DNA of 64,000 nucleotides, taken from the NCBI RefSeq assembly GCF_010111755.1, contig NC_088951.1, positions 1-64,000 on the forward strand, read 5' to 3'. The notes under the pieces were generated by a model. That model did no database searches. It was not told the origin of the DNA and worked only from the letters and a program-made list of their open reading frames with translations. Below, piece after piece: positions 12,701 to 19,570 of this stretch (position 1 is its first letter; every line of letters starts with the position of its first letter). Position numbers and translations under genes: made by a program. The stretch is from Nakaseomyces glabratus. Lineage: Eukaryota > Ascomycota > Saccharomycetes > Saccharomycetales > Saccharomycetaceae.

Positions 12701-15700
12701 AAGTAATGGTGGTGGTGTAGTCGGCCTCGCCGGCATCACTTGGCTTCAATGGGATGGTGGTGACGATGGTGGTAGGGTTGCCGTTGGAGTCCTTGGTGGT
12801 GATGTGGGAGACGAGGTCTGTCTCGAAGTCACCGTTGCCCTTGTCGATCGTCGTGGTGTAGTCGGCCTCGCCGCTCGGAGTGATGGTGGAGATAGTGGTG
12901 GTACCTGTACGGGTGACCCCATCCTCGCCCTCAGAAGGCGAGTAAGAGATCACAACCGTCTTGCTACTACCGTCGTCCTCCGTCACAGTGGTTGTCACAA
13001 CTGGTGGCTGTGAGTAAGGTGGAGCAGACGTGTACACGCCGTCGCCTACCTGATCGAAGGAGGCCATCGTGGTGGTGTATGTAACAGTGTTACCGTCTGA
13101 ATCAGTGGTGGTGATGTGGGAGACTACTTCTGTGATGGTGTGACCGTCGGAAGTAATGGTGGTGGTGTAGTCGGCCTCGCCGGCATCACTTGGCTTCAAT
13201 GGGATGGTGGTGACGATGGTGGTAGGGTTGCCGTTGGAGTCCTTGGTGGTGATGTGGGAGACGAGGTCTGTCTCGAAGTCACCGTTGCCCTTGTCGATCG
13301 TCGTGGTGTAGTCGGCCTCGCCGCTCGGAGTGATGGTGGAGATAGTGGTGGTACCTGTACGGGTGACCCCATCCTCGCCCTCAGAAGGCGAGTAAGAGAT
13401 CACAACCGTCTTGCTACTACCGTCGTCCTCCGTCACAGTGGTTGTCACAACTGGTGGCTGTGAGTAAGGTGGAGCAGACGTGTACACGCCGTCGCCTACC
13501 TGATCGAAGGAGGCCATCGTGGTGGTGTATGTAACAGTGTTACCGTCTGAATCAGTGGTGGTGATGTGGGAGACTACTTCTGTGATGGTGTGACCGTCGG
13601 AAGTAATGGTGGTGGTGTAGTCGGCCTCGCCGGCATCACTTGGCTTCAATGGGATGGTGGTGACGATGGTGGTAGGGTTGCCGTTGGAGTCCTTGGTGGT
13701 GATGTGGGAGACGAGGTCTGTCTCGAAGTCACCGTTGCCCTTGTCGATCGTCGTGGTGTAGTCGGCCTCGCCGCTCGGAGTGATGGTGGAGATAGTGGTG
13801 GTACCTGTACGGGTGACCCCATCCTCGCCCTCAGAAGGCGAGTAAGAGATCACAACCGTCTTGCTACTACCGTCGTCCTCCGTCACAGTGGTTGTCACAA
13901 CTGGTGGCTGTGAGTAAGGTGGAGCAGACGTGTACACGCCGTCGCCTACCTGATCGAAGGAGGCCATCGTGGTGGTGTATGTAACAGTGTTACCGTCTGA
14001 ATCAGTGGTGGTGATGTGGGAGACTACTTCTGTGATGGTGTGACCGTCGGAAGTAATGGTGGTGGTGTAGTCGGCCTCGCCGGCATCACTTGGCTTCAAT
14101 GGGATGGTGGTGACGATGGTGGTAGGGTTGCCGTTGGAGTCCTTGGTGGTGATGTGGGAGACGAGGTCTGTCTCGAAGTCACCGTTGCCCTTGTCGATCG
14201 TCGTGGTGTAGTCGGCCTCGCCGCTCGGAGTGATGGTGGAGATAGTGGTGGTACCTGTACGGGTGACCCCATCCTCGCCCTCAGAAGGCGAGTAAGAGAT
14301 CACAACCGTCTTGCTACTACCGTCGTCCTCCGTCACAGTGGTTGTCACAACTGGTGGCTGTGAGTAAGGTGGAGCAGACGTGTACACGCCGTCGCCTACC
14401 TGATCGAAGGAGGCCATCGTGGTGGTGTATGTAACAGTGTTACCGTCTGAATCAGTGGTGGTGATGTGGGAGACTACTTCTGTGATGGTGTGACCGTCGG
14501 AAGTAATGGTGGTGGTGTAGTCGGCCTCGCCGGCATCACTTGGCTTCAATGGGATGGTGGTGACGATGGTGGTAGGGTTGCCGTTGGAGTCCTTGGTGGT
14601 GATGTGGGAGACGAGGTCTGTCTCGAAGTCACCGTTGCCCTTGTCGATCGTCGTGGTGTAGTCGGCCTCGCCGCTCGGAGTGATGGTGGAGATAGTGGTG
14701 GTACCTGTACGGGTGACCCCATCCTCGCCCTCAGAAGGCGAGTAAGAGATCACAACCGTCTTGCTACTACCGTCGTCCTCCGTCACAGTGGTTGTCACAA
14801 CTGGTGGCTGTGAGTAAGGTGGAGCAGACGTGTACACGCCGTCGCCTACCTGATCGAAGGAGGCCATCGTGGTGGTGTATGTAACAGTGTTACCGTCTGA
14901 ATCAGTGGTGGTGATGTGGGAGACTACTTCTGTGATGGTGTGACCGTCGGAAGTAATGGTGGTGGTGTAGTCGGCCTCGCCGGCATCACTTGGCTTCAAT
15001 GGGATGGTGGTGACGATGGTGGTAGGGTTGCCGTTGGAGTCCTTGGTGGTGATGTGGGAGACGAGGTCTGTCTCGAAGTCACCGTTGCCCTTGTCGATCG
15101 TCGTGGTGTAGTCGGCCTCGCCGCTCGGAGTGATGGTGGAGATAGTGGTGGTACCTGTACGGGTGACCCCATCCTCGCCCTCAGAAGGCGAGTAAGAGAT
15201 CACAACCGTCTTGCTACTACCGTCGTCCTCCGTCACAGTGGTTGTCACAACTGGTGGCTGTGAGTAAGGTGGAGCAGACGTGTACACGCCGTCGCCTACC
15301 TGATCGAAGGAGGCCATCGTGGTGGTGTATGTAACAGTGTTACCGTCTGAATCAGTGGTGGTGATGTGGGAGACTACTTCTGTGATGGTGTGACCGTCGG
15401 AAGTAATGGTGGTGGTGTAGTCGGCCTCGCCGGCATCACTTGGCTTCAATGGGATGGTGGTGACGATGGTGGTAGGGTTGCCGTTGGAGTCCTTGGTGGT
15501 GATGTGGGAGACGAGGTCTGTCTCGAAGTCACCGTTGCCCTTGTCGATCGTCGTGGTGTAGTCGGCCTCGCCGCTCGGAGTGATGGTGGAGATAGTGGTG
15601 GTACCTGTACGGGTGACCCCATCCTCGCCCTCAGAAGGCGAGTAAGAGATCACAACCGTCTTGCTACTACCGTCGTCCTCCGTCACAGTGGTTGTCACAA

Positions 15701-18700
15701 CTGGTGGCTGTGAGTAAGGTGGAGCAGACGTGTACACGCCGTCGCCTACCTGATCGAAGGAGGCCATCGTGGTGGTGTATGTAACAGTGTTACCGTCTGA
15801 ATCAGTGGTGGTGATGTGGGAGACTACTTCTGTGATGGTGTGACCGTCGGAAGTAATGGTGGTGGTGTAGTCGGCCTCGCCGCTCGGAGTGATGGTGGAG
15901 ATAGTGGTGGTACCTGTACGGGTGACCCCATCCTCGCCCTCAGAAGGCGAGTAAGAGATCACAACCGTCTTGCTACTACCGTCGTCCTCCGTCACAGTGG
16001 TTGTCACAACTGGTGGCTGTGAGTAAGGTGGAGCAGACGTGTACACGCCGTCGCCTACCTGATCGAAGGAGGCCATCGTGGTGGTGTATGTAACAGTGTT
16101 ACCGTCTGAATCAGTGGTGGTGATGTGGGAGACTACTTCTGTGATGGTGTGACCGTCGGAAGTAATGGTGGTGGTGTAGTCGGCCTCGCCGGCATCACTT
16201 GGCTTCAATGGGATGGTGGTGACGATGGTGGTAGGGTTGCCGTTGGAGTCCTTGGTGGTGATGTGGGAGACGAGGTCTGTCTCGAAGTCACCGTTGCCCT
16301 TGTCGATCGTCGTGGTGTAGTCGGCCTCGCCGCTCGGAGTGATGGTGGAGATAGTGGTGGTACCTGTACGGGTGACCCCATCCTCGCCCTCAGAAGGCGA
16401 GTAAGAGATCACAACCGTCTTGCTACTACCGTCGTCCTCCGTCACAGTGGTTGTCACAACTGGTGGCTGTGAGTAAGGTGGAGCAGACGTGTACACGCCG
16501 TCGCCTACCTGATCGAAGGAGGCCATCGTGGTGGTGTATGTAACAGTGTTACCGTCTGAATCAGTGGTGGTGATGTGGGAGACTACTTCTGTGATGGTGT
16601 GACCGTCGGAAGTAATGGTGGTGGTGTAGTCGGCCTCGCCGGCATCACTTGGCTTCAATGGGATGGTGGTGACGATGGTGGTAGGGTTGCCGTTGGAGTC
16701 CTTGGTGGTGATGTGGGAGACGAGGTCTGTCTCGAAGTCACCGTTGCCCTTGTCGATCGTCGTGGTGTAGTCGGCCTCGCCGCTCGGAGTGATGGTGGAG
16801 ATAGTGGTGGTACCTGTACGGGTGACCCCATCCTCGCCCTCAGAAGGCGAGTAAGAGATCACAACCGTCTTGCTACTACCGTCGTCCTCCGTCACAGTGG
16901 TTGTCACAACTGGTGGCTGTGAGTAAGGTGGAGCAGACGTGTACACGCCGTCGCCTACCTGATCGAAGGAGGCCATCGTGGTGGTGTATGTAACAGTGTT
17001 ACCGTCTGAATCAGTGGTGGTGATGTGGGAGACTACTTCTGTGATGGTGTGACCGTCGGAAGTAATGGTGGTGGTGTAGTCGGCCTCGCCGGCATCACTT
17101 GGCTTCAATGGGATGGTGGTGACGATGGTGGTAGGGTTGCCGTTGGAGTCCTTGGTGGTGATGTGGGAGACGAGGTCTGTCTCGAAGTCACCGTTGCCCT
17201 TGTCGATCGTCGTGGTGTAGTCGGCCTCGCCGCTCGGAGTGATGGTGGAGATAGTGGTGGTACCTGTACGGGTGACCCCATCCTCGCCCTCAGAAGGCGA
17301 GTAAGAGATCACAACCGTCTTGCTACTACCGTCGTCCTCCGTCACAGTGGTTGTCACAACTGGTGGCTGTGAGTAAGGTGGAGCAGACGTGTACACGCCG
17401 TCGCCTACCTGATCGAAGGAGGCCATCGTGGTGGTGTATGTAACAGTGTTACCGTCTGAATCAGTGGTGGTGATGTGGGAGACTACTTCTGTGATGGTGT
17501 GACCGTCGGAAGTAATGGTGGTGGTGTAGTCGGCCTCGCCGCTCGGAGTGATGGTGGAGATAGTGGTGGTACCTGTACGGGTGACCCCATCCTCGCCCTC
17601 AGAAGGCGAGTAAGAGATCACAACCGTCTTGCTACTACCGTCGTCCTCCGTCACAGTGGTTGTCACAACTGGTGGCTGTGAGTAAGGTGGAGCAGACGTG
17701 TACACGCCGTCGCCTACCTGATCGAAGGAGGCCATCGTGGTGGTGTATGTAACAGTGTTACCGTCTGAATCAGTGGTGGTGATGTGGGAGACTACTTCTG
17801 TGATGGTGTGACCGTCGGAAGTAATGGTGGTGGTGTAGTCGGCCTCGCCGGCATCACTTGGCTTCAATGGGATGGTGGTGACGATGGTGGTAGGGTTGCC
17901 GTTGGAGTCCTTGGTGGTGATGTGGGAGACGAGGTCTGTCTCGAAGTCACCGTTGCCCTTGTCGATCGTCGTGGTGTAGTCGGCCTCGCCGCTCGGAGTG
18001 ATGGTGGAGATAGTGGTGGTACCTGTACGGGTGACCCCATCCTCGCCCTCAGAAGGCGAGTAAGAGATCACAACCGTCTTGCTACTACCGTCGTCCTCCG
18101 TCACAGTGGTTGTCACAACTGGTGGCTGTGAGTAAGGTGGAGCAGACGTGTACACGCCGTCGCCTACCTGATCGAAGGAGGCCATCGTGGTGGTGTATGT
18201 AACAGTGTTACCGTCTGAATCAGTGGTGGTGATGTGGGAGACTACTTCTGTGATGGTGTGACCGTCGGAAGTAATGGTGGTGGTGTAGTCGGCCTCACCG
18301 CTAGGCTTGGTCAATGTTATCGTAATGTCTCCAGTTCTAGTGTGGCCCTTGGAGTCTGTGGATGGGAAGAATGAGATGATGTCTGTTTCTGTGGTGGTGC
18401 TCTTGGAAACGGTTGTGGTGTATGGTGGAGGCAGTGAGAATGAGTCGGAGGATGAGGAGCCAGATGAATTAATATCTTGACTTGGCGTTGGAAGAGGTTC
18501 ACATGCATCTCTAATAGGATTATAGAATTCACCTGGACATTTTTGTGTTGGCTGTTCTGGATCACATGGGACACCAATTTCGTAAATTGTTTTTGTAATT
18601 GGGACAATATTTCCTTCTTGTTTATCAACAGTTGTACTAGAGGTTAAAATAGTTGATGATTTCACATCAGCACAGTTATAATTATAATTAACACTTCCTG

Positions 18701-19457
18701 GACATTGTTCTCCATCAGAAGCAGAAAAGAAGTAACTAGTAAAGTCATGAACTTTCTCTTTGTCAAATTCTGTAGTGAAAGAAAAATCTATAACAGCATT
18801 GTTATCCCTATTCACATAGAACAATCTGATAGGATAATATACACCAGAAACTAGAAATACAGTAATGTTAGCTTTTGCATAATCTGATCCCCAAAGCGAA
18901 TATGATTGATAATTACCAAAATTGTCTAAAGTTGATTCGGCTTTACAACAATCAAATGCATTTCCAGCACCAAGATTCATAAATAACAAATCGTCGGCTT
19001 CAAGGTTAAATGTGTGGTAGCCGGTCACCTTTGGCTGAAAATAGCCGTATAATATCATTGTAAAGTTTGTGTAGGTTAATGTGTCTGGATAGTTGTAGTT
19101 GCTTGGTAGATGACCAGTTAACACACGACAAGGATCGTTGGGCTTCAAGTCAATATCAATTTTTCCATTTACTCCTGTAATATCAGCGAGTTTACGCTCT
19201 TTTTTGTAGCCTGACCTGGGGAAATCTGGATATTGGTAGGTAATATATGAACAACCGGGTACGGGATGTCCATAAGAGTACAGCTTTACAGCCAAACCCG
19301 GCTGTGTTTTTAGTACTTGGGGTGAACAACCTATTGGAAATCTTGTTGGATCCTTAGAGTTAGGAAAGTATTTCTCACTTTGTATTGCACCTAAGTTTTG
19401 GGCGTTCAGTGCTTGCAGAAAGAACGTCCAACAAAACAATAATATTTTCCAGTTCAT
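3717..19457 (-). CDS. Giant GPI-anchored PA14 adhesin (EPA/PWP type), 5246 aa
   Basis: A cell-surface adhesin read toward the telomere. Seen in the sequence: a signal peptide (residues 1-19, ending ALNA); a PA14-type lectin domain at about 25-265 with paired aspartates D155-D156 in a calcium-binding loop, cysteines C44, C69, C110, C170 and C171, W189 and a second loop N216-R-D-N; a Cys-containing linker at about 295-325 (CDP, CPGEF); a degenerate repeat containing SFFPSTDSKG; then about 4500 residues of Thr/Ser-rich repeats; a Ser/Gly/Gln-rich stalk; and a C-terminal hydrophobic tail (about the last 20 residues) typical of a GPI signal. In C. glabrata, EPA-type PA14 domains bind host or fungal glycans and the repeats project them from the wall. 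Which named EPA or PWP gene this is cannot be settled here. The ATG at 19455-19457 begins the signal peptide. Frame is open throughout. Confidence 0.93.
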   Translation of the reverse strand: MNWKILLFCWTFFLQALNAQNLGAIQSEKYFPNSKDPTRFPIGCSPQVLKTQPGLAVKLYSYGHPVPGCSYITYQYPDFPRSGYKKERKLADITGVNGKIDIDLKPNDPCRVLTGHLPSNYNYPDTLTYTNFTMILYGYFQPKVTGYHTFNLEADDLLFMNLGAGNAFDCCKAESTLDNFGNYQSYSLWGSDYAKANITVFLVSGVYYPIRLFYVNRDNNAVIDFSFTTEFDKEKVHDFTSYFFSASDGEQCPGSVNYNYNCADVKSSTILTSSTTVDKQEGNIVPITKTIYEIGVPCDPEQPTQKCPGEFYNPIRDACEPLPTPSQDINSSGSSSSDSFSLPPPYTTTVSKSTTTETDIISFFPSTDSKGHTRTGDITITLTKPSGEADYTTTITSDGHTITEVVSHITTTDSDGNTVTYTTTMASFDQVGDGVYTSAPPYSQPPVVTTTVTEDDGSSKTVVISYSPSEGEDGVTRTGTTTISTITPSGEADYTTTIDKGNGDFETDLVSHITTKDSNGNPTTIVTTIPLKPSDAGEADYTTTITSDGHTITEVVSHITTTDSDGNTVTYTTTMASFDQVGDGVYTSAPPYSQPPVVTTTVTEDDGSSKTVVISYSPSEGEDGVTRTGTTTISTITPSGEADYTTTITSDGHTITEVVSHITTTDSDGNTVTYTTTMASFDQVGDGVYTSAPPYSQPPVVTTTVTEDDGSSKTVVISYSPSEGEDGVTRTGTTTISTITPSGEADYTTTIDKGNGDFETDLVSHITTKDSNGNPTTIVTTIPLKPSDAGEADYTTTITSDGHTITEVVSHITTTDSDGNTVTYTTTMASFDQVGDGVYTSAPPYSQPPVVTTTVTEDDGSSKTVVISYSPSEGEDGVTRTGTTTISTITPSGEADYTTTIDKGNGDFETDLVSHITTKDSNGNPTTIVTTIPLKPSDAGEADYTTTITSDGHTITEVVSHITTTDSDGNTVTYTTTMASFDQVGDGVYTSAPPYSQPPVVTTTVTEDDGSSKTVVISYSPSEGEDGVTRTGTTTISTITPSGEADYTTTIDKGNGDFETDLVSHITTKDSNGNPTTIVTTIPLKPSDAGEADYTTTITSDGHTITEVVSHITTTDSDGNTVTYTTTMASFDQVGDGVYTSAPPYSQPPVVTTTVTEDDGSSKTVVISYSPSEGEDGVTRTGTTTISTITPSGEADYTTTITSDGHTITEVVSHITTTDSDGNTVTYTTTMASFDQVGDGVYTSAPPYSQPPVVTTTVTEDDGSSKTVVISYSPSEGEDGVTRTGTTTISTITPSGEADYTTTIDKGNGDFETDLVSHITTKDSNGNPTTIVTTIPLKPSDAGEADYTTTITSDGHTITEVVSHITTTDSDGNTVTYTTTMASFDQVGDGVYTSAPPYSQPPVVTTTVTEDDGSSKTVVISYSPSEGEDGVTRTGTTTISTITPSGEADYTTTIDKGNGDFETDLVSHITTKDSNGNPTTIVTTIPLKPSDAGEADYTTTITSDGHTITEVVSHITTTDSDGNTVTYTTTMASFDQVGDGVYTSAPPYSQPPVVTTTVTEDDGSSKTVVISYSPSEGEDGVTRTGTTTISTITPSGEADYTTTIDKGNGDFETDLVSHITTKDSNGNPTTIVTTIPLKPSDAGEADYTTTITSDGHTITEVVSHITTTDSDGNTVTYTTTMASFDQVGDGVYTSAPPYSQPPVVTTTVTEDDGSSKTVVISYSPSEGEDGVTRTGTTTISTITPSGEADYTTTIDKGNGDFETDLVSHITTKDSNGNPTTIVTTIPLKPSDAGEADYTTTITSDGHTITEVVSHITTTDSDGNTVTYTTTMASFDQVGDGVYTSAPPYSQPPVVTTTVTEDDGSSKTVVISYSPSEGEDGVTRTGTTTISTITPSGEADYTTTIDKGNGDFETDLVSHITTKDSNGNPTTIVTTIPLKPSDAGEADYTTTITSDGHTITEVVSHITTTDSDGNTVTYTTTMASFDQVGDGVYTSAPPYSQPPVVTTTVTEDDGSSKTVVISYSPSEGEDGVTRTGTTTISTITPSGEADYTTTIDKGNGDFETDLVSHITTKDSNGNPTTIVTTIPLKPSDAGEADYTTTITSDGHTITEVVSHITTTDSDGNTVTYTTTMASFDQVGDGVYTSAPPYSQPPVVTTTVTEDDGSSKTVVISYSPSEGEDGVTRTGTTTISTITPSGEADYTTTIDKGNGDFETDLVSHITTKDSNGNPTTIVTTIPLKPSDAGEADYTTTITSDGHTITEVVSHITTTDSDGNTVTYTTTMASFDQVGDGVYTSAPPYSQPPVVTTTVTEDDGSSKTVVISYSPSEGEDGVTRTGTTTISTITPSGEADYTTTIDKGNGDFETDLVSHITTKDSNGNPTTIVTTIPLKPSDAGEADYTTTITSDGHTITEVVSHITTTDSDGNTVTYTTTMASFDQVGDGVYTSAPPYSQPPVVTTTVTEDDGSSKTVVISYSPSEGEDGVTRTGTTTISTITPSGEADYTTTIDKGNGDFETDLVSHITTKDSNGNPTTIVTTIPLKPSDAGEADYTTTITSDGHTITEVVSHITTTDSDGNTVTYTTTMASFDQVGDGVYTSAPPYSQPPVVTTTVTEDDGSSKTVVISYSPSEGEDGVTRTGTTTISTITPSGEADYTTTITSDGHTITEVVSHITTTDSDGNTVTYTTTMASFDQVGDGVYTSAPPYSQPPVVTTTVTEDDGSSKTVVISYSPSEGEDGVTRTGTTTISTITPSGEADYTTTITSDGHTITEVVSHITTTDSDGNTVTYTTTMASFDQVGDGVYTSAPPYSQPPVVTTTVTEDDGSSKTVVISYSPSEGEDGVTRTGTTTISTITPSGEADYTTTIDKGNGDFETDLVSHITTKDSNGNPTTIVTTIPLKPSDAGEADYTTTITSDGHTITEVVSHITTTDSDGNTVTYTTTMASFDQVGDGVYTSAPPYSQPPVVTTTVTEDDGSSKTVVISYSPSEGEDGVTRTGTTTISTITPSGEADYTTTITSDGHTITEVVSHITTTDSDGNTVTYTTTMASFDQVGDGVYTSAPPYSQPPVVTTTVTEDDGSSKTVVISYSPSEGEDGVTRTGTTTISTITPSGEADYTTTITSDGHTITEVVSHITTTDSDGNTVTYTTTMASFDQVGDGVYTSAPPYSQPPVVTTTVTEDDGSSKTVVISYSPSEGEDGVTRTGTTTISTITPSGEADYTTTIDKGNGDFETDLVSHITTKDSNGNPTTIVTTIPLKPSDAGEADYTTTITSDGHTITEVVSHITTTDSDGNTVTYTTTMASFDQVGDGVYTSAPPYSQPPVVTTTVTEDDGSSKTVVISYSPSEGEDGVTRTGTTTISTITPSGEADYTTTIDKGNGDFETDLVSHITTKDSNGNPTTIVTTIPLKPSDAGEADYTTTITSDGHTITEVVSHITTTDSDGNTVTYTTTMASFDQVGDGVYTSAPPYSQPPVVTTTVTEDDGSSKTVVISYSPSEGEDGVTRTGTTTISTITPSGEADYTTTIDKGNGDFETDLVSHITTKDSNGNPTTIVTTIPLKPSDAGEADYTTTITSDGHTITEVVSHITTTDSDGNTVTYTTTMASFDQVGDGVYTSAPPYSQPPVVTTTVTEDDGSSKTVVISYSPSEGEDGVTRTGTTTISTITPSGEADYTTTIDKGNGDFETDLVSHITTKDSNGNPTTIVTTIPLKPSDAGEADYTTTITSDGHTITEVVSHITTTDSDGNTVTYTTTMASFDQVGDGVYTSAPPYSQPPVVTTTVTEDDGSSKTVVISYSPSEGEDGVTRTGTTTISTITPSGEADYTTTIDKGNGDFETDLVSHITTKDSNGNPTTIVTTIPLKPSDAGEADYTTTITSDGHTITEVVSHITTTDSNGNTVTYTTTMASFDQVGDGVYTSAPPYSQPPVVTTTVTEDDGSSKTVVISYSPSEGEDGVTRTGTTTISTITPSGEADYTTTITSDGHTITEVVSHITTTDSDGNTVTYTTTMASFDQVGDGVYTSAPPYSQPPVVTTTVTEDDGSSKTVVISYSPSEGEDGVTRTGTTTISTITPSGEADYTTTITSDGHTITEVVSHITTTDSDGNTVTYTTTMASFDQVGDGVYTSAPPYSQPPVVTTTVTEDDGSSKTVVISYSPSEGEDGVTRTGTTTISTITPSGEADYTTTIDKGNGDFETDLVSHITTKDSNGNPTTIVTTIPLKPSDAGEADYTTTITSDGHTITEVVSHITTTDSDGNTVTYTTTMASFDQVGDGVYTSAPPYSQPPVVTTTVTEDDGSSKTVVISYSPSEGEDGVTRTGTTTISTITPSGEADYTTTIDKGNGDFETDLVSHITTKDSNGNPTTIVTTIPLKPSDAGEADYTTTITSDGHTITEVVSHITTTDSDGNTVTYTTTMASFDQVGDGVYTSAPPYSQPPVVTTTVTEDDGSSKTVVISYSPSEGEDGVTRTGTTTISTITPSGEADYTTTIDKGNGDFETDLVSHITTKDSNGNPTTIVTTIPLKPSDAGEADYTTTITSDGHTITEVVSHITTTDSDGNTVTYTTTMASFDQVGDGVYTSAPPYSQPPVVTTTVTEDDGSSKTVVISYSPSEGEDGVTRTGTTTISTITPSGEADYTTTITSDGHTITEVVSHITTTDSDGNTVTYTTTMASFDQVGDGVYTSAPPYSQPPVVTTTVTEDDGSSKTVVISYSPSEGEDGVTRTGTTTISTITPSGEADYTTTITSDGHTITEVVSHITTTDSDGNTVTYTTTMASFDQVGDGVYTSAPPYSQPPVVTTTVTEDDGSSKTVVISYSPSEGEDGVTRTGTTTIFTITPSGEADYTTTIDKGNGDFETDLVSHITTKDSNGNPTTIVTTIPLKPSDAGEADYTTTITSDGHTITEVVSHITTTDSDGNTVTYTTTMASFDQVGDGVYTSAPPYSQPPVVTTTVSADTATATVVISHFPSIGVDGVTRTGTTTLSMVSVGGETGYTTSVDRGNGSIETDVISHITTTDSNGNPTTITTTITNAPAPSISKADIGSDYTTTVVSNGHTFTEVVCHSTGADEHGHTIVSTVTQTVGGQSHGNTVSSAAPVSTVSGASFNAPGTAGVGGIVNSQKPQSQNVAGQGSGNEKPTEAAGTAGGSGSGSGSGSVHQSAGSNVPSGSPSVQSAKGTASPVSGIHSSQTPHSVPSQAQQQGQGQAPSSRQQAATTVLSPSGSSVNNYGSGFNSTQTASVLQGKGASIRVASLSIIFSMIAVIVVGMI
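4661..18296 (-). repeat. SHITT-type megasatellite, 309-nt and 141-nt modules
   Basis: Coding tandem array inside the adhesin. Module A is 309 nt (103 codons, starting GEADYTTTITSDG and holding one SHITT motif plus an ISYSPSEGEDG block that resembles SFFIT repeats). Module B is 141 nt (47 codons, starting GEADYTTTIDKG, one SHITT motif). A is always present; B may or may not follow. From the spacing of a fixed point in module A there are 33 periods: 23 of 450 nt (A+B) and 10 of 309 nt (A only). C. glabrata megasatellites with SHITT and SFFIT motifs are known from adhesin-like genes. At the C-terminal edge (4380-4660) a diverged A-B-A series follows. Confidence 0.95.
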
Positions 19458-19562
19458 ATTTGGTTCAAATAATATGTTTCTGTAGGTATGGTTTTTTTTT
19501 GTAAATGGCAGAGAAAAATTAAAGATGTCAAATGGATTGTTAAACTTTCAAAATTTCACTCC

Positions 19563-19570
19563 TATATATA
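19563..19570 (-). promoter_or_regulatory. TATA box of the adhesin gene
   Basis: TATATATA lies 106-113 bp upstream of the adhesin ATG, a normal distance for a yeast TATA-type promoter. AT-rich surroundings reduce certainty. Confidence 0.5.

Noticed and set aside
4260..18131. Long series of identical 68- and 115-codon plus-strand open frames
   Set aside because: They are antisense shadows of the adhesin repeats, one per period, with stops in between and no reason to be translated.
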